DNA of 64,000 nucleotides from Micromonospora echinaurantiaca. Its GTDB lineage: Bacteria; Actinomycetota; Actinomycetes; Mycobacteriales; Micromonosporaceae. Where the stretch lies: contig NZ_LT607750.1 in the NCBI RefSeq assembly GCF_900090235.1, forward strand, positions 5,757,001-5,821,000, given 5' to 3'. The notes below the pieces were generated by a model. That model was not told the DNA's origin. It worked only from the letters and a program-made list of their open reading frames with translations, and did not search any database. Of this stretch, positions 25,109 through 32,311 are shown in pieces. Position 1 is the first letter of the stretch, and each line of letters opens with the position of its first letter. Both the position numbers and the translations under genes were made by a program.

Positions 25109-25906
25109 GTGACCAAGATCGAGGTGAACGGCGCCCAGCTCGCGTACGACGAGGTGGGCAGTGGTACGCCGGTGGTGCTGCTGCACGCCGGGATCGCCGA
25201 CCGGCGGATGTGGCGCGAGCAGGTCGGCGTGCTGGCCGTACGGCACCGGGTGATCGCGCTCGACCTGCGCGGCTACGGCGAATCCGAGCTGCCGCCCGCC
25301 TCGTTCGCCCACCACGACGACGTGGTCGGGCTGCTGGACGCGCTCGGCGTGCCGCAGGCCGCCCTGGTCGGCTGCTCGTTCGGCGGGGCGGTGGCGGTCG
25401 ACACCGCGCTGGCCCACCCGGAGCGGGTCACGGCGCTCGCCCTGTTCGGCAGCGCGATCTCCGGCCACGAATGGTCCGAGCAGGCCAACGACCTCTGGGA
25501 CCAGCTGGTGGGCGAGGTCGACCAGGAGGACTTCGCGGCCAGCGCCGCCGCCGAGGTGCGGTTCTGGGTGGTCGGCCCCGGCCGTCGCCCGGAGGAGGTC
25601 GACCCGGAGCTGCTCGCCTTCGCCGGGGAGATGGACCAGCGGGCCCTCGCCGCCGAGCAGGCGCTCAGCGCGGTGGACGTGGCCGAGCTGGACCCGCCGG
25701 CCATCGGCCGCCTCGGTGAGCTGCGGATGCCCGTCCTGGTCACCGCCGGCGCGGCCGACGTGCCGGACATCAGCCGGCTCGCCGACCGGATCGCCGCCGA
25801 GGCGCCCGACGCGGTGCGCCTGCCCGACGTGCCGGACGCCGCCCACCTGCTCCCGCTGGAACGCCCGGAGCCGGTCAACGCCGCCCTGCTCGACTTCCTC
25901 CCCTGA
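25109..25906 (+). CDS. alpha/beta hydrolase
   Basis: The 265-aa protein has HAGIADRRMWREQ (oxyanion HG-like motif), DLRGYGESELP, nucleophile Ser90 in GCSFGG, an acidic residue in AGAADVPDIS, and catalytic His in DAAHLLPLE, so a complete triad is visible. Substrate unknown; esterase or lactonase activity is possible. GTG at 25109 follows TACGGT by 6 nt, so it is leaderless. Divergent from the XRE gene and sharing its operator region, hence a candidate target of that regulator. Confidence 0.88.
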   Translation: MTKIEVNGAQLAYDEVGSGTPVVLLHAGIADRRMWREQVGVLAVRHRVIALDLRGYGESELPPASFAHHDDVVGLLDALGVPQAALVGCSFGGAVAVDTALAHPERVTALALFGSAISGHEWSEQANDLWDQLVGEVDQEDFAASAAAEVRFWVVGPGRRPEEVDPELLAFAGEMDQRALAAEQALSAVDVAELDPPAIGRLGELRMPVLVTAGAADVPDISRLADRIAAEAPDAVRLPDVPDAAHLLPLERPEPVNAALLDFLP

Positions 25907-26021
25907 CCCGCCCGCCCGGTCACCGGACAGGCGGACACGCGCGCCGACCGCTCCGGTGACCAGCGGGCTGGGCGGACAGCACCGATGGCCCCGGCGGGTC
26001 ACCCCGCCCGCCGACCGCCGG

Positions 26022-26981
26022 TCACCAGACCGGGCGGACCGCCCCGACCGGGACGCCGCCGCCGAAGAGCGGCAGCTCGGCGTACTCGGTCAGCACCGGC
26101 GCGGCCACGCCGAGCCGGCGCAGCGCGGAGACCAGCACCGGCATCCGGGCCCGGCCCGCGCCGTCGTCGATCTTCACGGCGACCGCCCCGACGCCGGGCA
26201 GCGCCGCCGCGATCACCCCCTCGGCGCCCACCTTCGCCAGCAGGCCGGGGATCCCGCGCATCAGCCGGGTGTCGTCAGCCTCGGTGCCGCCGACCAGTTC
26301 CGGGTGGGCGCGCATCGCGTCGGCCACCGCCCGGGGCACCGAGCCGGGCTCCGCCGAGACCAGCCGCAGGTACGCCCCGGCCAGCCCGGTCAGCGACACG
26401 GCGAGCACCGGGGCACCGCAGCCGTCCACCCCGACCGCCGCCGCCCGCTCGCCGGTGAACTCCTCGATGGCGTCCCGCAGCCGCTGCTGCAACGGGTGTT
26501 CCGGGCGCCAGTACCCGTCCCGCGCCCAGCCGGCGGCGCCACAGGTCAGCAGCATCCCGCTGTGCTTGCCGGAGCAGTTCATCTGGATCCGGCGGGGCCC
26601 ACCGCCGGCGCGCAGCACGGCGGCCCGGGCCGCCTCGCCGACCGGCAGGTCCGGCGGGCAGTGCAGCGCCGACTCGTCCAGGCCCGCCCGGGCCAGCAGC
26701 GCGCCGACCCGGGCCAGGTGGAACTCCTCACCGGCGTGGCTCGCCGAGACCAGCGCCAGGTCGGCCGGGTCGGTCAGCGGCAGGCCGGCGCGGAGCATCC
26801 CCACCGCCTGCATCGGCTTGTTCGCCGAGCGGGGGAAGACCGGCGAGGTCACATCCCCGGCACCGGCCACCGTTGCCCCGGTCGCGTCGAGCACCACCAC
26901 CGAACCGCGGTGCACGCCCTCCACAAAATCGGACCGGACCACCTCGGCGAGCGGCGCCCCGCCCTCGTACGTCTTTCCCAC
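26022..26981 (-). CDS. L-asparaginase II family (thermolabile/Rhizobium-type asparaginase)
   Basis: The 319-aa protein carries the signatures of the asparaginase II family (not EcAII): PVFPRSANKPMQAV with the Ser-Ala-Asn-Lys motif, VSASHAGEEFH, and MNCSGKHSGML with Cys and Lys that bind zinc and act in catalysis, and VDGCGAPV. Predicted to hydrolyse asparagine to aspartate and ammonia in the cytosol. The GTG start at 26981 has TACCGT 7 nt upstream, so it is probably leaderless. Convergent with the upstream hydrolase. Confidence 0.9.
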   Translation of the reverse strand: MGKTYEGGAPLAEVVRSDFVEGVHRGSVVVLDATGATVAGAGDVTSPVFPRSANKPMQAVGMLRAGLPLTDPADLALVSASHAGEEFHLARVGALLARAGLDESALHCPPDLPVGEAARAAVLRAGGGPRRIQMNCSGKHSGMLLTCGAAGWARDGYWRPEHPLQQRLRDAIEEFTGERAAAVGVDGCGAPVLAVSLTGLAGAYLRLVSAEPGSVPRAVADAMRAHPELVGGTEADDTRLMRGIPGLLAKVGAEGVIAAALPGVGAVAVKIDDGAGRARMPVLVSALRRLGVAAPVLTEYAELPLFGGGVPVGAVRPVW

Positions 26982-27075
26982 AGGATGGACGGTACCGACG
27001 TTCCGGCGACCGCGGACGGCGGGGTGACCAGGTCGTCCGCCGTTCTGTGTACAGGAGCGCCGGCGAGCCCGCCGC

Positions 27076-27918
27076 TTACCGCCCGGCGGCCGGCACGCCG
27101 AGCAGTTCGCGGGCCTGCGCGGTGGTCAGCGGCGGGCGCTGGGCGAGCTGGGCGAAGCCGACGGCCCGGGCGACGAGCTGCATGTTGGACTCCACCGGGC
27201 TGCCCTTGGCGTACGTGACGGTGTCCTCCATGCCGACCCGCAGATGCCCACCGGTGGACAGCGAGGCCAGCATCACCGGGATGGTGCTGCGGCCGATGCC
27301 GGTGGCCGAGAAGGTGGTGCCCTCGGGCAGGTCGCGCAGCGCCTGGCGGCAGGCGACCAGCGCCTCGGTGGTGCCCGGCATGCCGCCCGGCACCCCCATC
27401 ACGAAGTCGACGTGCACGTGCCCGCCGGCCGGCAGGCCGTACTTGCCGAGCAGGCGTTGCAGGGCGGTCAGGTGGCCGAGGTCGAAGATCTCGTACTCGG
27501 GCACGACGCCCCGCTCCTGCATCCGGGTGTGCAGGTCGACGATGAACTCCCAGCGGTTGAGGAAGACGTCGTCGCCGAAGTTGACGGTGCCCATGGTGCA
27601 GGAGGCCATGTCGGGGCCGGCGTCGAGGACGGCGAGCCGGTCGGCCTCCGGGTCGGTCACCGCGCCGCCCGAGGAGAGCTGCACCACCAGGTCGGTGCTC
27701 TCCCGCAGCGCCGCCACCGTCTCCCGCAGCCGGCCCTGGTCCAGGGTGGGCTTCGCCTCGTCGTCGCGGATGTGGACGTGGATCACGGCGGCGCCGAGCG
27801 CCTCGCACTCCTTGGCGGTCAGCAGCAACTCGTCGAGGGTCACCGGCAGCGCCGGCACCTCCGCCTTCGCCGACTCCGCACCGGTGGGGGCAACCGTGAT
27901 CAACGTCCCTGTCGTCAT
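27076..27918 (-). CDS. 3-keto-5-aminohexanoate cleavage enzyme family protein (BKACE)
   Basis: The 280-aa TIM-barrel protein condenses beta-keto acids with acetyl-CoA. The metal-binding HVHIRDDEAKPTLDQ near residue 48 and a later His pair in GGHVHVDFVMGVPGGMPGT fit the family, and GHLRVGMEDTVTYAKG near residue 225 is its usual C-terminal signature. The family is broad in substrate, and the lysine-fermentation role of Kce should not be assumed. TAGGAT sits 6 nt before the ATG, indicating a leaderless transcript. Confidence 0.9.
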   Translation of the reverse strand: MTTGTLITVAPTGAESAKAEVPALPVTLDELLLTAKECEALGAAVIHVHIRDDEAKPTLDQGRLRETVAALRESTDLVVQLSSGGAVTDPEADRLAVLDAGPDMASCTMGTVNFGDDVFLNRWEFIVDLHTRMQERGVVPEYEIFDLGHLTALQRLLGKYGLPAGGHVHVDFVMGVPGGMPGTTEALVACRQALRDLPEGTTFSATGIGRSTIPVMLASLSTGGHLRVGMEDTVTYAKGSPVESNMQLVARAVGFAQLAQRPPLTTAQARELLGVPAAGR

Positions 27919-28002
27919 GCCGGGATCCTAGACCCCGGCTCCGAGCCCGGTCGACCGGAACCTTTCCGGCACTGACGTCGCCAACGAGAGATCTTTTCGC
28001 CG

Positions 28003-29124
28003 TCAGCCGCTCTGGGCCGGATCGATCGCGGCGGCCGTCTCCCCGATCAGCAGCCGGGCGTCGTCCGGGACGTTCCGCTTGAGCACCGCCAGGGCGACCT
28101 GGCCCAGCTCGTGATGGTGCACGGCGGTGCCGACGAAGCCCACCGTCCGGCCGTCCAGGCTCACCGGCGTACCGGCGGCCGGTGGCTGGTCGGTGGTCAC
28201 CCCGTCCAGGTGCAGCAGGACGAGCCGGCGCGGCGGTCGGCCCAGGTTGTGCACCCGGGCCACCGTCTCCTGGCCCCGGTAGCAGCCCTTCTCCAGGTGT
28301 ACGGCCGGGCCGATCAGGTCCACCTCGGCCGGGATGGTCCGGTGGTCGGTGTCCACCCCGACCCGGGCCCGCCGGGCGGCCACCCGGATCGCCTCGTACG
28401 CCCAGAGGCCGACCGGCGGCACCCCGGCGCCGCGCAGTTCCGCGACCACCTGTTCCATGCCGGCCCGGGGGACCAGCAGGTCCACCCCGAGCGGGCCGCG
28501 CCGGGCCCACCCGCCGGCCGGCAGCGGCCGGACGTCGTACAGCGCGGTGGGGCGGGGCGGCAGGGTGCCGGAGCGGAACTTCGGACCCGGCACCGCTACC
28601 ACGTCGGGCTCGGTCAGCCCGGTCACGCCGAGCGTGGCCAGGGCGGCGGGCGCCTCCGGCCCGACCAGCGAGAGCAGCGCGTGGTCGACGGTCGCGTCGC
28701 GCGGCTCGACCCGGCTGAAGAACCGCATCTTCTCCAGGTACGACAGCAGCCCCTCGGTGGCCCCTGGCTCGGTGTCCAGCCAGGTGGTCTCGCCGTCCTC
28801 GGTGACCATGGCGTGCTGCTCGACGTGCCCGTGCGGGGAGAGGACCAGCAACTCGGTGCCCTGGTAGGGGGTCAACTGCGCCAGGTGCTGGCTGGTGAGC
28901 GTGTGCAGCCAGCCGATCCGTTCCTCGCCCGGCACCGCGACGATCCCCCGGTGCGAGCGGTCGACCAGGCCGACCGCGGTGTCCAGCGTCCGCTGCTCCC
29001 GCATCGGGTCGCCGTAGTGCGCGGCCACCCCCCGGACGCCCGCCGCGGCGTGCGCCGGCTCGGGCTGGTCCCGGCTGGCCTCGTCGATGCTCTCGACGGC
29101 TACCGCTCCCGCGATGTCGATCAT
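28003..29124 (-). CDS. ygfZ: folate-binding protein YgfZ (CAF17 family)
   Basis: The 373-aa GcvT-like protein supports maturation or repair of certain Fe-S enzymes using a folate. The defining motif KGCYRGQE is present with Cys281, followed by PPRRLVLLHLDG. ATG at 29124 overlaps the Fur gene stop (ATGA at 29121-29124), so regulator and Fe-S factor are made together, a pairing that fits metal homeostasis. The order matches Rv0811c near pabC and the nitrobindin gene in M. tuberculosis, from memory. Confidence 0.9.
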   Translation of the reverse strand: MIDIAGAVAVESIDEASRDQPEPAHAAAGVRGVAAHYGDPMREQRTLDTAVGLVDRSHRGIVAVPGEERIGWLHTLTSQHLAQLTPYQGTELLVLSPHGHVEQHAMVTEDGETTWLDTEPGATEGLLSYLEKMRFFSRVEPRDATVDHALLSLVGPEAPAALATLGVTGLTEPDVVAVPGPKFRSGTLPPRPTALYDVRPLPAGGWARRGPLGVDLLVPRAGMEQVVAELRGAGVPPVGLWAYEAIRVAARRARVGVDTDHRTIPAEVDLIGPAVHLEKGCYRGQETVARVHNLGRPPRRLVLLHLDGVTTDQPPAAGTPVSLDGRTVGFVGTAVHHHELGQVALAVLKRNVPDDARLLIGETAAAIDPAQSG

Positions 29125-29549
29125 TCCTGGTCCCCGTTCTGACAGCGGCCGCAGACGCCGAAGAGTGACACGTGCCCGATGTCCACGCCGAACCCACGCT
29201 GGCTCGCCAACTGGTCGGCCAGCGGGCGGAGCAGCTCGGGGTCGATCTCGTCGATCGCGCCACACTCCCGGCAGACCAGGTGGACGTGCTGGTCCTCGCC
29301 GGCCGCGTGGTAGGTCGGCGAGCCGTGCGAGAGGTGGGTGTGGGTCACCAGGCCGAGCCGTTCCAACAGCTCCAGCGTGCGGTAGATGGTGGTGATGTTG
29401 ACCCCGGCCGCCACCTCCCGGACCGCGTTGTGCACCTGCTCCGGGGTGGCGTGCCCCAGGTCGAGCACCGCCTGGAGGACCAGCTGCCGCTGCGCCGTCA
29501 GCCGCAGGCCACGGGCCCGGAGCAGTTCCGCGAGGGAGGATTCGGACAC
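29121..29549 (-). CDS. Fur family metal-responsive transcriptional repressor
   Basis: The 142-aa protein has a winged-helix domain (LTAQRQLVLQAVLDLGHATPEQVH, NITTIYRTLELLERLGLV) and a metal/dimerisation domain with HVHLVCRECG and a second CGRC pair for structural zinc. It could be Fur, Zur or Nur; the regulatory-site residues (HLSHGSPTYHAAGEDQHVHLV) are compatible with several metals, so I do not assign one. GTG at 29549 has TATGAT 6 nt upstream: leaderless. Direct CGAAC repeats flank this -10 and may be part of an operator. Confidence 0.92.
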   Translation of the reverse strand: MSESSLAELLRARGLRLTAQRQLVLQAVLDLGHATPEQVHNAVREVAAGVNITTIYRTLELLERLGLVTHTHLSHGSPTYHAAGEDQHVHLVCRECGAIDEIDPELLRPLADQLASQRGFGVDIGHVSLFGVCGRCQNGDQE

Positions 29550-29617
29550 CGTTCGATCATAGTTCGGTAATCGCGCCGACCCCCGGCCCGGCGGGCAGGC
29601 GGTTACGCTCGGCGGTC

Positions 29618-30463
29618 ATGGCGTCGAGGATCGCGGTGCTCGGGCGGGGACTCGTGCCGGCCGGGGAGCCGGTGCTGCGCGGTGACGACCTGGGTGTGCT
29701 GCGCGGCGACGGGCTCTTCGAGACGATGCACCTGCGGGGCGGCCGGCCCTGGCTGCGCGACGAGCACCTGGCCCGGATGGCCCGCGCCGCGGCGGCCGTG
29801 GAGCTGACGCTGCCGCCCGCCGAGGCGCTGGTCGAGCTGCTGGACACCATCTGCGCCGACTGGCCCGCCGAGGTGGAGGGCGCGCTGCGGCTGGTCTGCA
29901 CCCGGGGCCCGGAGGACGGCGGGCCGCCGACCGTCTACGCCACGCTGGCCGAGGTGCCGGCCGCGGCCAAGGCCGCCCGCCGGGACGGGATCAGCGTGGC
30001 GACGCTGCCGCTCGGCGTGCCGGCGGTGGCCCGGACCGGCCTGGACTGGCTGCCCGCCGGGATCAAGTCGACGTCGTACGCGGTGAGCACCGCGGCCCGC
30101 CGCTGGGCGCGGCGGGCCGGCGTGGACGACGTGCTCTGGGTCTCCAGCGACGGGTACGCCTTGGAGGGGCCCACCGCCAACGTGGTCTGGCTGGCCGGCG
30201 ACACGCTCTGCACGGTGCCCGCCGCCGACACCGGCATCCTGCCCGGCACCACCGCCGCCTGGCTGCTCGCGCACGCCCACCAGCTGGGTCTGGCGGCTGC
30301 CGAGCGCCTGGCCACCCCGGCCGAGCTGGCCGCCGCCGACGGCGTCTGGTTCACCTCGTCGGTGCGCGGCCTCACCCGCCTGCGCACCCTCGACGACACC
30401 GACCTCCCCGACTCCCCCCTGACCCCCCACCTCCACACCCTCCTCTCCTTCCCCCTCCCCTGA
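29618..30463 (+). CDS. pabC: aminodeoxychorismate lyase / class IV aminotransferase
   Basis: The 281-aa fold-type IV PLP enzyme probably converts 4-amino-4-deoxychorismate to p-aminobenzoate for folate synthesis. LRGDGLFETMHLRGG is the N-terminal family motif, Lys150 in AGIKSTSY binds PLP, and EGPTANVVW plus TPDTGILPG-like AADTGILPGTT are present. A branched-chain or D-amino-acid aminotransferase activity cannot be excluded. TACGCT lies 8 nt before the ATG. It is divergent from Fur and corresponds to Rv0812 in the mycobacterial order. Confidence 0.88.
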   Translation: MASRIAVLGRGLVPAGEPVLRGDDLGVLRGDGLFETMHLRGGRPWLRDEHLARMARAAAAVELTLPPAEALVELLDTICADWPAEVEGALRLVCTRGPEDGGPPTVYATLAEVPAAAKAARRDGISVATLPLGVPAVARTGLDWLPAGIKSTSYAVSTAARRWARRAGVDDVLWVSSDGYALEGPTANVVWLAGDTLCTVPAADTGILPGTTAAWLLAHAHQLGLAAAERLATPAELAAADGVWFTSSVRGLTRLRTLDDTDLPDSPLTPHLHTLLSFPLP

Positions 30464-30488
30464 CGGAACGGGGGAAGGAAGGCCCGTC

Positions 30489-30543
30489 GATCATGAAGTT
30501 GTTACCGCGACACGCCGAGGCGGGCGACAACAACTTCATGATC
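30489..30543. terminator. palindromic hairpin between convergent genes (TTGATCATGA family, copy 2)
   Basis: GATCATGAAGTTGTT (30489-30503) and AACAACTTCATGATC (30529-30543) are perfect 15-bp arms around a 25-nt loop. The outer ATCATGA/TCATGAT sequence is shared with the element at 3517-3577. It lies between the convergent pabC and nitrobindin genes. Confidence 0.6.
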
Positions 30544-30563
30544 ACCGGGGGGTGCCCCGGGGG

Positions 30564-31157
30564 TCAGCCGGCTACGCGGGTGAGGCGGGCGGAGAGGTGG
30601 GGCGAGAGGCCGTGGCCGACGGCGGCCATCTCCTGGGCGTAGAGCAGGGCGCCCTCGACGATGCCGAAGAGCCGGTGGCCGGCGGTGACCTCCTTGGCGG
30701 TGGCCGTACGCACCACCGCGTCGGTGACGAACTCGACCTGGGTGCCGGTGCGCCGGCCCAGGTGGAGCTCCATCACGCCGGTCGGCGTGGTCATCAACGC
30801 CTCCAGCTCGTCGGTGGCCCGGTCGTCCTTGAGGACCGGGCGCCACCAGCCGACTTCACGACCGGCCGGGCGGACCGGCCTGCTCTGCTCGTCGAGGATC
30901 CACGCCCGGGACTCGTAGAACAGGAACGGCCGGCCGTCGTGGCTGATCCGGATCTCCTGCGCGAAGTCGAAGTCCTCGATGGTGGGGAAGCCGCCCCGAC
31001 CCCGGCCGCGCCACACGCCGATGTACGGCAGCAGACCGTCCAGCGTGGGATGCAGCTTCGGACCGACCCGCAGGTCGTGGCTCTCCTCGTACGGGTACGG
31101 GTCGACCGGCGGCGCGTTCAGCCACGGCGGCGGCTGCAGCGGGTTCTCGTCGCTCAC
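30564..31157 (-). CDS. nitrobindin-like heme-binding beta-barrel protein (FABP/DUF1794 family)
   Basis: The 197-aa protein matches bacterial nitrobindins, which bind ferric heme and isomerise peroxynitrite to nitrate. The family GxWxGxG motif appears as GVWRGRGRGGFPT near residue 47, and the proximal His is expected in the C-terminal VGHGLSPHLSARL. The GTG at 31157 is preceded by GGAGAGGGGCGA. It corresponds to Rv0813c. Just upstream is an array of 59-bp repeats that separates it from a 37-aa membrane protein gene on the same strand. Confidence 0.88.
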   Translation of the reverse strand: MSDENPLQPPPWLNAPPVDPYPYEESHDLRVGPKLHPTLDGLLPYIGVWRGRGRGGFPTIEDFDFAQEIRISHDGRPFLFYESRAWILDEQSRPVRPAGREVGWWRPVLKDDRATDELEALMTTPTGVMELHLGRRTGTQVEFVTDAVVRTATAKEVTAGHRLFGIVEGALLYAQEMAAVGHGLSPHLSARLTRVAG

Positions 31158-31215
31158 CGGTTCACTCGCCCCTCTCCGTCGGTGACCGCGCCGGCTGGCA
31201 CGCGCTCCCCTGTCG

Positions 31216-31386
31216 CCTTCGTTCGCGACTGCGGGGCTCGCAAACCCGGCTCGCTCCTCGCGCTCACCGTGCCACCCTCGTTCGCGACTGCGGGGCTCGC
31301 AAACCCGGCTCGCTCCTCGCGCTCACCGTGCCACCCTCGTTCGCGACTGCGGGGCTCGCAAACCCGGCTCGCTCCTCGCGCTCACC
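31216..31386. repeat. three tandem copies of a 59-bp intergenic repeat
   Basis: Unit boundaries are 31216-31274, 31275-31333 and 31334-31386 (last copy cut to 53 bp). The copies are identical apart from one base at 31218. Read on the minus strand each unit opens with GGTGAGCGCGAGGAGCGAGC. The array ends exactly at the TGA of a 37-aa gene (31382-31384). The octamer CGCTCACC occurs at 31379-31386 and again at 31151-31158, the start codon of the nitrobindin gene. There is no spacer sequence, so this is not CRISPR. Confidence 0.9.
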
Positions 31387-31495
31387 AACGTCCTCTCGAT
31401 ATGCGTACCGCAACGTAGACCAGGCCACCGGCGAGCGCGCCCAGGCCGGCGACCAGCAGGCTCACGAACCCGATCTCGGTGACCATCCCGGCCAT
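31382..31495 (-). CDS. 37-aa single-span membrane miniprotein
   Basis: ATG at 31495 opens a 37-codon frame with one clear transmembrane helix (GFVSLLVAGLGALAGGLVYV, residues about 9-28) and a basic C-terminus (RISRGRW). Start-stop length, hydrophobicity and location just upstream of the nitrobindin gene argue for a real gene. Its stop codon is the TGA within GGTGAGCG, the same octamer that opens the nitrobindin gene, suggesting the two once overlapped by GTGA before the 59-bp repeats were inserted. ATG at 31486 is an alternative start. No family recognised. Confidence 0.5.
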   Translation of the reverse strand: MAGMVTEIGFVSLLVAGLGALAGGLVYVAVRISRGRW

Positions 31496-31509
31496 CCTAT
31501 GCTGGCGCC

Positions 31510-31872
31510 ATGGCCCGCACTCTCGTCGTCAAGGCCACCGCCGGCGCGGACGCGCCGGAACGGTGCGCCCAGGCCTTCACGGTCGCCGCCACCGCGGCCG
31601 CCGCCGGGGTGGACGTGTCGCTCTGGCTCACCGGCGAGTCGACCTGGTTCGCGCTGCCCGGGCGGGCGCAGGAGTTCGAGCTGCCGCACTCGGCGCCGCT
31701 GGCCGAGCTGCTGCACGTGATCCTCACCACCGGCACGGTCACCGCGTGCACCCAGTGCGCCGCCCGCCGGGACATCGGCCCCGGCGACGTGCTGCCGGGC
31801 GTCCGGATCGCGGGCGCGGCGGTCTTCGTCGAGGAGGCGATGGCCGAGAGGGCGCAGGCGCTGGTCTACTGA
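31510..31872 (+). CDS. DsrE/F-like family protein
   Basis: The 120-aa protein has a Rossmann-like DsrE fold (RTLVVKATAGADAPERCAQAF, AAAAGVDVSLWLTGESTWF) with two cysteines in TVTACTQCAARRDIG that could carry persulfide. A sulfur-relay role is possible, by family analogy only. TATGCT lies 6 nt before the ATG, so leaderless. It is divergent from the 37-aa membrane gene by 14 bp, so the promoters overlap. Confidence 0.75.
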   Translation: MARTLVVKATAGADAPERCAQAFTVAATAAAAGVDVSLWLTGESTWFALPGRAQEFELPHSAPLAELLHVILTTGTVTACTQCAARRDIGPGDVLPGVRIAGAAVFVEEAMAERAQALVY

Positions 31873-31930
31873 CCCGCAGGCCCGACGCGATACCGGCCCG
31901 ACAAGTCGGACCAATGCCTACGATTCGGTT

Positions 31931-32311
31931 GTGGGCGAGGCGATCGAGCGATTCTTCGAGGCACTGCCGGCACGCGCCCCGGAGATCCTCCGTGGCCTGG
32001 TCAGCGGCACTCTCCAGATCGAACTCGTCGACGGCGACCGGACCAAGCACTGGCTGGTGCGGATGCGGCCGGGCGCGATCGAGGTGAGCCGGCAGCGGGG
32101 CCCGGCCGACGCCATCTGGTACAGCAGCGAGGACCTCTTCGAGCGGCTGGTCACCGGCCGCGCCCAGGGGGTCGCCGCGGTGCTGCGCAACGAGAGCACG
32201 TTCAGCGGCAACGTGGTGCTCTTCCTGGTCTTCCGGCGGTTCTTCCCCACCCCGCCCGGCACCCGCGATCCTCGGGACGTCGCCCGTGAGCAGGCCGGAC
32301 GGCGCAAGTGA
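31931..32311 (+). CDS. SCP2 sterol-binding domain protein
   Basis: The 126-aa protein is a single SCP2-like domain (IERFFEALPARAPEILRGLVSGTLQIELV ... DLFERLVTGRAQGVAAVLRNES), a lipid-binding fold. GTG at 31931 has TACGAT 6 nt upstream, a leaderless pattern. It ends in a GTGA overlap with the debranching-type glycosidase, which ties it functionally to that enzyme although the reason is unknown. Confidence 0.85.
   Translation: MGEAIERFFEALPARAPEILRGLVSGTLQIELVDGDRTKHWLVRMRPGAIEVSRQRGPADAIWYSSEDLFERLVTGRAQGVAAVLRNESTFSGNVVLFLVFRRFFPTPPGTRDPRDVAREQAGRRK

Noticed and set aside
26849..29263. Very long minus-strand open frame across the YgfZ and BKACE region.
   Set aside because: It runs through two real genes in another frame and is Arg/Gly/Pro-rich, the hallmark of shadow frames in high-GC DNA.
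31216..31386. Three tandem repeats as a possible CRISPR array.
   Set aside because: The 59-bp units are contiguous with no spacers and no cas genes are nearby.
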